A stretch of 64,000 nt of DNA, taken from NCBI GenBank assembly GCA_021442155.1, contig CM038214.1, forward strand, positions 56,018,514-56,082,513. Reading direction: 5' to 3'. How positions within the stretch are numbered: the first letter of the stretch is position 1; each line of letters opens with the position of its first letter. The stretch is from Cymbidium sinense (taxonomy: Eukaryota; Streptophyta; Magnoliopsida; Asparagales; Orchidaceae). The position numbers were made by a program, and so were the translations under genes. Below are positions 35,561-47,147 of this stretch, in pieces. The notes below the pieces were generated by a model. That model was not told the origin of the DNA and searched no databases. It saw only the letters and a list, made by a program, of their open reading frames with translations.

Positions 35561-36200
35561 TGGGTACTTAAAATTTCACTTGAATGACCTTACAATCTTT
35601 AAAATCTAAACATTTATTTTTCTTATCAAAAAATAATCAACTGTTTTAGTAGATCCATTTTATAAGTAATAATATGTTCATCCCTTTTCTTAAATAAAGT
35701 ATTAGCAACTACAAATCATAAGCTAAGGCAAAATCTAATATAGTCCTACCTTCTTCATTAGTCACTCCAAATCCATAACCACCATGAATACTTTTAAAAT
35801 CTTCTACCACTCTACCAACATGTCCATTTAAATCTCCCCAATAAATACTTTTTCTTTTAAGAGGTATCTTTTATATTAATCGCTTAATTCATTCCAAAAT
35901 TTTTTCTTTTGAGCTTACCTCCAAACCTACTTGAGGAGCATAGACACTTATAACATTGATAATCTTAGCATCAATAATAATCTTTAAAGCTATAATTCTA
36001 TCTCCACATATATTAATACTTATAGCATTATCCGTCAAACTTTTATCTATAATCACACCTACACCATTTCTAGTTCAACTTTTAATAATAAAAGTTTAAA
36101 ACCTAAACTATCAATCTCCTTGGCCTTCTTACCAACCCATTTAGTTTCTTGAACATATAAAATATTTATCTTTCTATGAACCATATATCTATTAATTCCA
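35561..36200 (-). pseudogene. RTE apurinic-type endonuclease, interrupted
   Basis: The minus strand shows the metal-binding QETKW motif (about 36,160-36,131), followed by VGKKAKEIDSLGFKLLLLK, then VISVYAPQVGL (about 35,960-35,925) and GDLNGHVGRVVEDFKSIHGG (about 35,843-35,780). These are the successive conserved blocks of the LINE endonuclease that nicks target DNA. Stops and at least one frameshift lie between them. Confidence 0.8.
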
Positions 36201-36399
36201 TTAATTTGTAAGAGTACTTATATTCCAAGATCCTACTAGTTTCATGGACTAACTTTATCCATCCATAATGTGGGAACTTGCTTTTAAGATCACTCATAAA
36301 CGAGCACATTTTTTTCATATTCGCCATACAACGATCGCTTAGGGACGCCAACACAATGATTTAGTCTATTTCTAGTACTTTCTGTAAAGTAATCTAATA

Positions 36400-36853
36400 C
36401 GCTTTCGCTTTTTTTTTTTGTGCAGCTAATGTAATTCCAGGTAAAATTTGAGTATTTCATTTCCTTTTCTTTACAACATCAAAACGTATTTTAGCTACAA
36501 ACGCTGAGGGAATTCAGCTGAAGGCTAAAAATTTTTTTTTTTCATTTTCAGGGCTATAGAGCCCAAATTTTTTTTTATTTTTTTAATTTTTTTTGAATCT
36601 AATTGGTAATATTAAATATTATTATAATTTAATTAAGATTTAATAAATATAATTATATTTATTCAAATTAAAGATAAATAATCATATTAATAAAATAAAA
36701 TAAAATAATAATTAAATTTTATTTATTTAGTAAAAAATAATTAAAGCATAAATTATTTATTAAAGAAATTATTTAATAAATAAATATTAAATCTTGATGA
36801 TTAATTTATTTAATAAAAATTCTTATTAATTAATTAATATTTAATATAGTAAT

Positions 36854-36899
<46 letters not shown>

Positions 36900-37370
36900 T
36901 TTGGGTCATGTTAATATAAAATGATAATATTCAAATTTTATTTATTTATAATACTAATAATTAATATCTTAGAAAATTTGTAAATTAATTACTAATAATT
37001 AAATATTAGAAATAAATTTTATTTGTATTTAATTTTATTTTAATATTTTAGAAAATTTGTAAATTAATTACTAAAAATTAAATATTCAAAATAAATTTTA
37101 TTTGTATTTGATTTTATTTTATTTTTTATGAAAAATAATTAATTTACATATATTTATTCGTATACAAATATTTACTTTACATTCATCCAACTAAATATTT
37201 ACAATACATGTATTTACTTTACTTTACATCCAACCAAATATATAATGTATTTACTTTATATGAACCAAACAATGTAAGTATTCAATTCACTATATTCACT
37301 TTAAATCAGATTTCACTTTTACTGATTCTAAATGCAATCAAACAAATTTAAAGGATTCATGTCATGATTA
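36400..37370. other. AT-rich block within the RTE 5' part
   Basis: Very AT-rich sequence with a (TA)n run at 36,859-36,895 and a tandem 79-bp duplication (TTAGAAAATTTGTAAATTAATTA at 36,969 and 37,048). Between 37,140 and 37,330 are ATTTACTTTACAT and ATCCAACCAAA words of the kind seen near ends of small DNA transposons. It may be a separate insertion in the RTE leader or a private expansion. I could not define terminal inverted repeats. Confidence 0.5.
36859..36895. repeat. (TA)n microsatellite
   Basis: About 18 uninterrupted TA units inside the AT-rich block. Confidence 0.95.
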
Positions 37371-37467
37371 TTTTGACAAATTTTATTTTGACTACCTAAT
37401 GCAACCCACCACTTTTTGCATCCGGACTTGGGACCGGCAATGGTAGTGTTCTTTTTTTTTTATTTAC

Positions 37468-37679
37468 ATTTTTTTTATTTTAGTTTAGGTTTTTATTTAT
37501 TTTATTTTAGTTTAGTTTTTATTTTTTGTTTTATTTTTTTTTTAGGTTAAGGTTTAGGTTTTAATTTATGTTTTTATTTTATTTTATTTTTTATATTATT
37601 TTGGTTTAGGTTTTATTTTTTATTTATTTATTTATTATTTTTTTTATTTTTTTTATTTTTATTTATTTTTTATTTTTTT
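37468..37679 (+). repeat. Telomere-derived satellite, short block between RTE and LINE A
   Basis: Continues the unit interrupted by the RTE: the ATTTTAGTTTAGGTTTTTATTTATTTTATTTTAG words are those that follow the insertion point in other units. It stops at a homopolymer-rich T/A stretch where LINE A begins. Confidence 0.85.
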
Positions 37680-40600
37680 GGGAAACCCCATATAGGGGAA
37701 TTTTATTTCCATAAAAAGAGGGTTACAAGGTCCTTAAAGGGGATAAACTCTAAAACTACTGCTCAAAGAGCTACAATCAGCCTAAGGAGTAAATCACCTA
37801 TCTAAGTATAGCCAAAAGCAAAAGAAAAAAAATAAAGCAAGCAAAAGATACAAATTGATTAACATAAGAAGCCAATGGAAGATTAGGGCCAATGCACTAT
37901 AGGATGTGAGAATGCATGACATTATGGAGCAAACCTACAAGAGGACAAGAGAGAAGCACCTACAAAATTGTAAACAGAAAGAAGTTAGAGCAGTTAAGGT
38001 AATACAGACAAAATGATAACTGAAAATAGCATAATCTGAGAATGATAGTAAAGAAGTGTGATAGAGAAGGCTAAGGCTCAGTCACACCAAGTTGGGGCAG
38101 ATGCAAATATGAGCATCCAAACTTCAGCAAAAGGGTTACACCACAAGAGCTACTACCAAATCAAAAGGGAGTGAAATCATCACATCCATCATATCCAACA
38201 AACCTATATAGCAGCCATTTAAAGAAGATCTTTTGAGCCTTATTACCTGCAAACATAAGCAAATCCGTATACAAAGTAGAAGAAAGAGCAACAAAGAGCA
38301 TAATGGATAAGAGGATCCCATGCAAAATATATGTCATCATATTAGGCCCCATGGCATGATAATCCCAACATAAATGAAAGAAAGCCATCATTTTCAGAGC
38401 AACCATATTTTTAACCAGATCTAAGGGTTTAATGAGACCAGCAAGAAGACCCACCACAGGGAAACATCAAAAAAGGTCAGGAAAAGGTAAGAAGTAATAA
38501 AAGATCAGATGTAATACCTACTGAAATCCAGCCAGGCAAATACAAAAGCATGGTATTAACTCCATCCCAAACGTATATGACAATAATAAATATACAGTCT
38601 TGGTAAATAGCCCAATAAACAACCCAGGGATATTTCCCAGAAAAGGAAGTCCAATGAATGTAAGTAATGCAGATGTTAACAACCTCCTTATTGTAGAAGT
38701 TAGAAACCAGCAAGTGTAAAGGAAGACAACATACCCCCAGCCCAAATTACCATAGGAATTGCAGAAGTCTATCAGAGAAGAGATGGGAATAAAATAGCAG
38801 ATTAGATGAAATAGTAAAGGGCTGCTCCCCACCACAAAAAATTCCAATAAAAGAAAATCAGAGATAACACTCGTGCTTGAAGCAAGAACTCAATAGTCCA
38901 TTTTGCCAACAAATGATAGATAGAAGTCCCATAAGTCCATCCATTTAGAGTAAACAATACATAGGTTAAAATCAAGTAAAGCAAAAGCATAATCACAAGT
39001 GATCGACAATTCTAACAACCAAGAGGGATAAAAATAGGAGAGATTAGTCAGCATGTTAATAGCAAAAACAATTAGAAAATCAAAAGGAAAGAAACAGCCA
39101 ACAACCACAAAGACAACCTGCTGGACAAAGGACCCAAAAATCCAAAAGCCAATAGTGAAAACAAAAATACAATTATTACACCCACCATATAAAACTCCAT
39201 TAAAAAGCATAGATGTAAAATAGAAACAAAATGGGTTCAAAAGATAATCAACAGAGAAATCCTTCCAGATAAAGATGATCAGGCTAGCAGCTAAACCCAC
39301 ATCCTCAGTAAAGCCAAATTGATAAGCCATTAAGTAAGTCTAAACTTGCAATGAAATAATAAAATTAAACTAGAAATTGCAGTTTCTCTCCTAGCAGGTT
39401 GGGTATATGTGGTTAGCCAAAACAATCAACAAAATAACTCCAAAAGCACCCTGCTGAACATGATAAGCAACCCCAGTAGCAGCTTGCTAAACATAAGACT
39501 CAATGAACTAGATCAACTAACAACCAAGAAAGAAAATAACAGCAAGTTGGCCATAAAACCACCCATTCAAAATAGACAATACATAAGTTAATTCCCAGAT
39601 AGAATGGGAGTGGTCCGCCAAGACTAACGAGGATGGAAAAATAGCAACAGTGAAGTCAAGAAGAACCTGATGATAACAAAGATAAACAAGTAATAAAATC
39701 AAAAGGCAAGAAATAGCCAACAACCACAAAGACAATTTGTTGGACAAAGGACCCAAAATTCCAAAGGCCAATAATGGAAACAATAATACAATTATTACAC
39801 CCACCATATAAAACCCATTAAAATTTAGAGATGTAAAATAGAAACAAAAAGGGTTCAAATGAAAATGAACATAAATATCCTTCTAGATAAAGATGATCAG
39901 GCTTGCAGCTAAGCCCACATCCTCAGTAAAGACAAACTGAAAGGCCAATAAGTAAGTCCAATCCTGCAATGAGATAAAAAAAATTAAACGAGAAATTGTA
40001 GTTTCTCTCCTGGCAGGTTGGGTATATGAGGTTAGCCAAAGCAATCAGTAAAACAACTCCAAAAGCACCCTGACTGAACATGGTGGACAACCCCAGTAGC
40101 AGCATGTTGGACATAAGATTCAATGATCCAGATCAGCCAACAACCAAGATAGTAAATAACAGCAAGTTGGCCATAAAACCATCCATTCAAAATAAACAAT
40201 GCATAAGATAAATCCCAGATAGATAGGGAAGTGGTCTGGCCAAGGCTAGCAGAACCAAGATGTAAAAAATACCAGTTTAGAAAGACCACAACCATGTAAA
40301 GATCAGCAAAAGCCTTATATCTAACAAGAAAATGAAGCAGAAAAGCAAAGCCACCATGCAGTCAGCAACCTTAATAGAGGCCTGCAAGACAAAAGGCCCA
40401 AAAATCCAATAGCCAATAGTTAAAACATCAACACAAATATTGCACCCTACATAATATAAACTAGTAAAGAGCAATGGTACAACATAGTTTATTAAGTGAC
40501 TCAAAGATAAGTCATCTTTGATATCCATCAAGACACATAATATGAGGCTAGTAGCTAATCCCACATCATCAGTAATATTGGAATTCAAGAAGTTATAATA

Positions 40601-41250
40601 GCAAGGATATTGCAAGATCTCTCCTTACAGGTTGTGGAGGTAAGGTTATGGAGCATAGGAGAGGCTACAACCATAATAAGGGGAAGAATGTCAGATAAAT
40701 TAGGGTCAGCCATAAAGTTATACAGAAGTATAGTAGTTAGACATTGAGGCAAGGGTCCCAGAATATAATTCCAGAAAAAGGAAAGAAATCTATCCCTATT
40801 GATCAAAAAATACAGCATAAAATAAAGCATTAAGTAATACATCTCCCTCCAGCAAATAAGAAATATCTTACCAGTAACAATATGACCCCAAACAAGGTTG
40901 GGATAATTAAACCAATAGCAGATGCCACATAGCTCAGTAAAAGACCAGCAAGGAGTAAAAGGATGATGCATAAGCAAATTCTGAAGGAACAGCAACACAT
41001 TAATAGTAAAAGCAGCAGAAGCAGTAAGCTCCAATTAAAGTTATGGCAATTAAACCAATAGACATGCCATAAAGATCAACAAATAAGAAGCAAGGGATAT
41101 CAGGATGATGCATCAGCAAATTCCAAAGAAATAACAACACTAAGTAGAAAGTGATCATGTAGTTAAACAGGTATTGAACCAGTCAATCCAATAGGTTAGA
41201 TTAATTTCTAGATAAGGAGCCCAAGATTGTCCGGATTAACCAAGCCACAC
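37680..41250 (-). repeat. LINE A 3' region with internal tandem repeats
   Basis: A marker like GGACAAAGGACCCAAAAATCC recurs at 39,123, 39,742 and 40,387 (spacings 619 and 645), and several hundred bases around it match: ATTACACCCACCATATAAA, AAAGATGATCAGGCTAGCAGC, CCCACATCCTCAGTAAAG, and GTTTCTCTCCT-GCAGGTTGGG. A second smaller repeat of 142 bp is marked by ATTAAACCAATAG at 40,907 and 41,049. Open frames here (for example 38,890-39,330 and 40,585-41,034, minus strand) are rich in Phe, Leu, Trp and Cys and lack any conserved motif, so I treat the region as 3' untranslated. Confidence 0.8.
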
Positions 41251-41256
41251 AAATGT

Positions 41257-41808
41257 TTAGGTAGTTAGTTGATCAAAGAAATTTATTCCATCCAATCTAG
41301 CACCCAGATTGGCCAGGTAATCAGCACATGCATTACCCTCACGCCATACATGAGTGATTTTAAAATCGAGTTGGGTAAAGAAAGCTCTAGTTTTCTTGAG
41401 AAGATAGTACAATTCTGTATTGCCCATTTTGGTGGAAGTCAAAAGATCAATTAGTAGAAGGGCATCCACCTCAATCCAAATATTGAGCCAAACTTTTTGA
41501 AGGAAAATCTCAAGAGTTTTGTACACTGCCATGAGCTCAGCAAAGGGAACAGAGCAAGAATTAAGGGGGTAAGCAAAAGCGCATAGGACTTTACCGTTAA
41601 GGTTTTTGAAAATTCCACCACAGCCTAAACCTTTATGAGAGACAGAGCCATTAATGATAATTTTAATACTATTAGCATGAGGTTTTACCCAATAGACAAT
41701 CTTGTCAACCTTACAATGTGGTTGATCCGACAAGTTAAAACCTAGTTTATTGGCCACAAATTTACAACCTTTGAATTGTTTGTAGTTAATGAGATTGGCA
41801 TTGAACAA
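41257..41808 (-). pseudogene. LINE A ORF2, RNase H domain
   Basis: An uninterrupted 183-residue stretch with the plant LINE RNase H pattern: IINGSVSHKGLGCGGIF, FAELMAVYKTLEI, WIEVDALLLI and HVWREGNACADYLANLG. The Glu and the later Asp positions are present, but the first catalytic Asp of the usual DGS motif is Asn here. The matching domain in LINE C has TDGS, so the Asn is probably a copy-specific mutation. The domain is downstream of RT in the same frame as the zf-RVT segment. In the living element it would aid second-strand synthesis by removing the RNA template. Confidence 0.85.
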
Positions 41809-41832
41809 GTCACAATTTTGTGTTTAATTCTA

Positions 41833-42159
41833 TCAATTATCCTCATGTGGTTCATAGGGATCCCATGATATTTGCATCATTTCTCCATCCATATGAACAA
41901 ATAAGAGTGATAGGCTTATGACTTTAATGTGACCTTTAATAGTGTTGTCAAAATAAACTTCAAGAAGCTGGTATAAAGATAAGGAGCCATTATAAATGAC
42001 AATGTTAAAGAGGTCATCATACCAAATCCAAAGTTTAGAAGCAATGCCCTTGTTAACAAAAACATGATTCACATTCTCAATGTGAAAGAAGCATTGGCAT
42101 TTTGAAGGTAATTGAAACCTTACCCCACAACAAGGAGTCAGCAAGGATGAAGTTTTCAA
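41833..42159 (-). pseudogene. LINE A ORF2, zf-RVT region
   Basis: This 108-residue stretch carries the zf-RVT pattern: a Cys pair in KCQCFF, then the His in NVNHVFV, followed by IASKLWIWYDDLFNI. It follows RT and precedes RNase H in plant L1 elements. It is in frame with RNase H but out of frame with the RT segments upstream, so a frameshift lies between 42,614 and 42,159. Confidence 0.75.
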
Positions 42160-42613
42160 AATATGGTAAGAAAAGAATAATAAGTAGATAGTGTTATTCC
42201 ATAGTTTTAAAACACATTGGAAAAAATCATGAGCTTCTTTAATGTGAATCCAAACATTTTAATTTTGAAATCACCATTATGTGAAAGAATAAAAGGATCG
42301 ATCTTGATTGCTTGGAATGATAGGAATAGCAGTAAGCTTGTTTAAAGAAAGGAATATAATCATAAGCTTACTATTGTTCCATATTATTACGCAAAGTTCA
42401 CTTTAATAGCGGAGTGGAGTGGGTAGAAAGTAAGTCATCAATGGGCCCACCTCTGTCATATCTTGCCAAAAGAAAGAGGGAGTTAATCCAAAATTAATGA
42501 TTGCATCCCATTTGTTTAAATCTTTTCCAAATAGAGTCTCCCACTTTATGGGAAAATGAGAGGGTGCTTACACGCAATATCATGAAATTGGCAAAATTGT
42601 TATTTCTTAAAAT

Positions 42614-44260
42614 TCACCAAAGTTTATAGGAAAAGGTAGTGATAACTTCTTTGATTGGCTTACAATCAAGACCCCCTTCAGCTAGAGTGCCACAACTTTT
42701 ATACCAATAGGTCCAGTGCATTCTTTTAGAGGAGTTATTAGAGCCCAAAAAATTTGTTAAGGAGGTGCTCAATTCATTAATGATAGAATTGAATTGCAAT
42801 AGTTTGAATGAGGTATAAAGGCATGGAGTTAAGGGTGGTCTTAATCAAAGTGAGCTACCACCAAAGAGTAAATGGAATTCCCAAATAGAAATTTTATTAG
42901 AAATTTTGGATTAGCTCATCAAAAGATGAGATCTTTATGACCTTTAAGGAGCAAGATAATTAATAGGAAGTTGTTATTATTGAAAATTAATAATTCTCAA
43001 GATTTGGTTGATCCTATTACTAGGGATTTTAGAGGAAGGAATGAAACAACATTTTCCTTCATTTAGAAAGAGGCCACATTCATTGCCAAATTTATTTAAA
43101 AGGTTCTTAATAGTTTTAATGTGTAGAATAAAGGCATTGCTAAAGATTATAAAGTCATCAAGAAGATGAAACGGAAACGCCTTGAGTTCTAGAAAACATG
43201 TTGATTTTTGTAAAAAGATCATTCAAGCTCCTCAAAAGGTATTCAACAATAATAATAAAAGAGAGGGTGAAAGGGGATCTCTTGTCATAAGCCATCAAAG
43301 TAAAGAAACCTAGGGACATACCATTCATGATAACGAAGAACCAAACATTGGTAATACAATTTTTGATGAGGCGGATGAAAATATCTAAAAACCCAAGTAA
43401 ATGAAGAATTTAAAAGAGGAAATCCCAAGAGATGTTATCAAAAGCTTTAAAGATGTCCAGTTTGACAAGGATGTTGCCACCTCTGGTAGGAACGTTAATG
43501 TCATGAATCAGCTCTTGGGCTAGAAGTATGTTATCAGATATAGCACTACCTTTAAAAGGTTTGGTTAGGGAAATAATTTTAGGCGGGGACTAATCCTATT
43601 AGTAATTAATTTAGCAATGAATTTATGAAAGAAGGTGCAAAGGCGATAGGTCTAAAATCCCCAAGAATTAGGATTATTATTTTTTTGAATGAGAGAATAA
43701 TGGAAGTGCTAGAAAATATCTAGGTAAAGGGTTGCCATCAAAAAAATCAACAACAACATCAAGGTCGGACTTAATAGGCCAAATAATGCTAAAAGGGAGT
43801 GTAGCCATGGGGCCAACGAATTAGTGTTCATGCTATTGAGAATACTATCAATCTCAGCTTCCGTAAGATGCAAAGTGAGCAAGTGGTTGTCATCATTAGT
43901 AACCGTTGAGGGGATTAAGTGTGTGTTAGAGAGGGCTTCTAAGGAAGGGTAGTTGTTTAATAAGTTTTTAAAATGTTGTATGATAGAATCTTTAATTTCA
44001 TTATTATCAGTGATCCAGCTACCGTTAACATTTTTTATTTTTTTAATAGAGTTTAAGGCTTTCCTTTTTTTGAAAAGAGCACGGAAATACCTTGTATTTC
44101 TGTCACCATCAGCAATATGTTTGCTAGCAGCCATTTGCCGCCAATAGGTTTCCTCCATATTCTGATAATTAATCAAGTTATTTTTAGCTATCTTCAAATC
44201 ATCAAGCTTATTAGAGTCAATTAACACACCATCTTCAAGGGAGCAAACTAATTGTTCCAT
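42614..44260 (-). pseudogene. LINE A ORF2, reverse transcriptase
   Basis: Three open pieces share one frame (44,260-43,709, 43,222-42,977, 42,799-42,614). The first holds the pre-RT stretch with ADGDRNTRYFRALFKKRKALNSI and HLTEAEIDSILNSMN. The second holds the catalytic box, here FHLLDDFIIFSNA (about 43,195-43,150): the two Asp are kept, with Leu where Ala is usual. The third is the RT C-terminal piece with WYKSCGTLAEGGLDCK. Stops separate the pieces; no frameshift is needed until 42,614. Confidence 0.85.
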
Positions 44261-44614
44261 ATTTTTGAGATTGGCAAAAAGATTTTTAAAATGATGCTTG
44301 TTTCACCAATTTAGATTTTGTTTAAGTCTTTTAAGCTTAAGCCAAAGCCGAATCATGCCTTTAACGAAATTGCGGATGAATAAGGGCCATCTAATTAATG
44401 GAAATAATATTAATGAAATCATTATGTTGGATCCACATATTTTGGAATCTAAAAGAGGTAGGGCAGGATAGTGTACTGGAATGAGTTTTGATAGAAATTA
44501 AAAGTGGAGCATGGTTAGACAAAGTTCTGCTCAAAAGCAATAAGTGAGGGGCCATTGATTGATCCAAAGGGAATTAAAGAGGGTCCTATCAAGCATTGCA
44601 TTCTAGAGTTATGC

Positions 44615-45136
44615 CTATAGTGAGCAAACAATATCAATTAGATTGCAATAAAGAATCATATTAGAAAATTCTTCCATATAGTGGATGTTAGGAGAGCAAC
44701 CTCCCCTGCTTTCTAAGGAAGTGAGAATAGTGTTAAAGTCACCCCCAACCAACCAGGGTTTATTGATAGAGGAGGAAAAGGTTCTTAAGTTATCCCAAAG
44801 GATGTTCCTACCCGCTCTATTACAAGATGCATAGATAAAGGAACCAAGAGCAGAAAATTCACCAAATGAGATTTGAAAATTAACCAACTATTGGGGAACA
44901 TCAAGGATAGAGATGTTAATTAAATTATTCTAGAAGTACCATATTTTATTACTAATATTATAAAAGAAATTTTCAAAGCCCAGCGTTCTAGCAATAAGGG
45001 TAATCTTAGAAGAGTGTTTGAATGGTTCAATAATAATAAGTAAGGCTATGTTATGAGTACGACAAAGGCTTCTAATACAGTTGCAAATAATGTGAGTCCT
45101 AATACCCCGAACATTCCAAATAAGAAAATTGATCAT
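44615..45136 (-). pseudogene. LINE A ORF2, endonuclease
   Basis: It starts at ATG 45,136 with INFLIWNVRGIRT, the WNVRG block of L1 endonucleases, then IEPF, IARTLGFENFF, a stop at 44,930, and in the same frame YASCNRAGRNILWDNL and WLVGGDFNTILTSLES. The asparagine and aspartate of GDFNT are catalytic in this fold. The frame is shared with the RT pieces downstream, so ORF2 from here to about 42,614 is one frame broken only by stops. Confidence 0.85.
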
Positions 45137-45295
45137 AATAAATTATAAGGAAAGAAAAAAGGATAACAAAAAAATAAAAAGCAAGGAGAAGAGAAAAATG
45201 AAACAATTATTTATGGGATGTTAGAGAAGATCTAGTGGTTTTAGTGGATCTATTAGTAAACATTCTAGCTTTAAGAGATTTTTTTTAATAATAGT

Positions 45296-46780
45296 TTAAA
45301 AAGGTCTATCTATGTCCAAATTATCTCCATCCGATAGAGAGTGGTTTGTGATATTCAGAGTAGGACCAGTATCTATCACAACATTTCTAATGGTGATTTC
45401 CACTTCTTCAGTGTCAGAATTGGGTTGAGAAATTGGGTTAGCATGTGTATCACTTTGAAGGGTAATAGAAGGAGAGGTTGTGACACCATTAACAGCACAA
45501 ATTTCATGTTCATTTTCAAGATTACTTATCGTATTTTGGTCTGTCACCAAAGTATCAACATTTTTCAGAGCAATTCTAGAATTAGTTTTGAGATTTTGAT
45601 CCAACTTGAAATTCCCATTCAAATCACCATTAGGGTTCATATGAATCAAGGTATTGTGTTGAGAGGCCAAATTATTACAATTAGAGGTAATGTTAAGTAA
45701 GTTATCATTAGCCTCCTCACAAATCTCATAAGCATTATTTTTACCAAGCTCAGATGGCTCTCTAATCAGCAAATCTGTAGATAATAAAAGAGTGGGGGTA
45801 GGAGGGTGAGTTCCATTTTGAGTGACTTTAGGAACATAAGTGAATTTATTGGTTTTTTCATTTGCTAGAGAGGGATTAGGATCCGACAATTTATTCTTTT
45901 TAAGATGAGGATGTAAAACAAAGCATTCAGAGTGATCATGACCATGGATCTTACAATGTGTGCAAAAAATGGAGAAATTTTCAAATTCCACTTTTTTATT
46001 ATACCCAAATTTCTCAGAGCCGATCCAAACTTCTTTAGGATACTTTTGGTAATCAATCAACCAAAATAAGAGCAAATGGCCATGATCTCAGGGTGGCTGA
46101 TCAATTTGAAGGGGCCGACCAAAGAGAGCTCCAACCGTGAAGAGAACTTGATGGGTAACATAATGTATTCCCATGTTTGGAAAAGCTATCCATAAAGGAA
46201 CAATTGGGGATTCCTCTTTGACATCAAAAAGGGGAGACCATTTCAAAAGTCTCATTTGACAATTATACACAAAGTAGGAGCGACGAGCCGAAACTCTTAA
46301 GTAATCTAAGTCATTAGATAGTTGAATAAGGATATGCCTAGGATCAATCAATCCAATAGTGAAAATGCTAGAGAGCTTTAGGATATGAAAAAAGGATCGG
46401 ATGTTATCAAAAGTCGGGCGACGTAAGGAAAATTTACCAACTAAAGAGAATTCAAAAGGCTTCGCCAACGTTTCCACATCAAGATTCGAGCACATTACAG
46501 TAGACATTCCACAAAAAGATGTTGAGATCAAATTGACTAAAGCATTAGAGGAAGTGTTCTTACCAGATAATGCATCCTTGAAGGACTTAACAGTAGGCAG
46601 AGTAACAGATGGAGTCGAATCCATAATACCTTGTAAATCGAAAGCCCTAGCCGACGCCTCCAAGTTTGAAGAGCTCAGTTGAGCAAAAGCAGCACCTTCA
46701 TCATTGAAAGAGCAAGGGACACTCACATTAGCGGCCAAACAGAGACTAAAAATCCAAAAATTATGATCGAGAAGGATCAA
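45296..46780 (-). pseudogene. LINE A ORF1: DUF4283-like domain plus CCHC knuckle, one stop
   Basis: From 46,780 the frame runs 230 codons to a TGA at 46,088-46,090 and then continues in the same frame to 45,296, so a single nonsense codon splits an ORF1 of about 490 codons. Residues about 110-230 fit DUF4283 (FSLVGKFSLRRPTFDNIR, GLIDPRHILIQLSN, PLWIAFPNMGIHY). Just after the stop comes the zinc knuckle CTHCKIHGHDHSEC, a perfect CX2CX4HX4C. The C-terminal 150 residues are Asn/Ser-rich and low in conservation. ORF1 binds the element RNA. Confidence 0.85.
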
Positions 46781-47147
46781 AACTCAGCCAAGCTGCAAGG
46801 AAAATGCAAGGGAACACGAAAGCCTAGAGAGCGCCGTGGTCGAGAGAGTGTTTTTTTTTTAGGTTTTTCTTTTTAAGTTTTATTTAGTTTAGGTTTAGGT
46901 TTTTATATTTTTACTATTTAGGCTTTAGGATTTTGGGTTTAGGGTTTAGAGTTTAGGGTTTATGGTTTTGGGTTTAAGGTTTAGGATTTAGGGTTAAAGG
47001 TTTAGGGTTTAGGTTTTAAGGTTTATGGTTTTAGGATTTAGAGTTTAGGGTTTAAAGTTTAGGGTTTAGGGTTTGTACAGTTTAAGGTTCAAGGTTTAAG
47101 TTTTAGATCTAGGGCTCAGGTTTTAGTTTAGGGTTTAGGGTTTTTAT

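Larger units (their letters stand above)
33467..37448 (-). mobile_element. RTE-clade LINE, near full length
   Basis: The + strand begins with the ACAACAACAATAACAACAAG tail, complement of the TTG-type 3' end of plant RTE elements, then the conserved 3' segment with CCCACTAGGTGGGGTCGGCTAC. On the minus strand the 5' end at 37,448 has GCCGGTCCCAAGTCCGGATG, a known plant RTE 5' signature. Endonuclease and RT traces lie between. Flanks look like a target duplication: TTCTTATTTTATTTAC at 33,451-33,466 and TTCTTTTTTTTTTATTTAC at 37,449-37,467. An AT-rich block sits within its 5' part. Confidence 0.85.
37680..46850 (-). mobile_element. LINE A: L1-clade plant LINE with RNase H, about 9.2 kb
   Basis: Minus-strand order is 5' leader, ORF1 (DUF4283-like plus CCHC zinc knuckle), ORF2 (endonuclease, RT, zf-RVT, RNase H), then an unusually long 3' region of about 3.6 kb. 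The 3' end (37,680 on +) is shared with LINE B at about 51,020 and LINE C at about 57,684: each has a motif like GGGAAA-ATTTTATT-GGTTACAAGGTCCTTA. The satellite resumes on the right in the same place of its unit, so the whole LINE is a nested insertion. Target-site duplications are hidden by the flanking T-runs. Confidence 0.9.

Noticed and set aside
45341..45700. 119-residue plus-strand frame opposite LINE A ORF1
   Set aside because: It is antisense to a better supported ORF1 with known domains.
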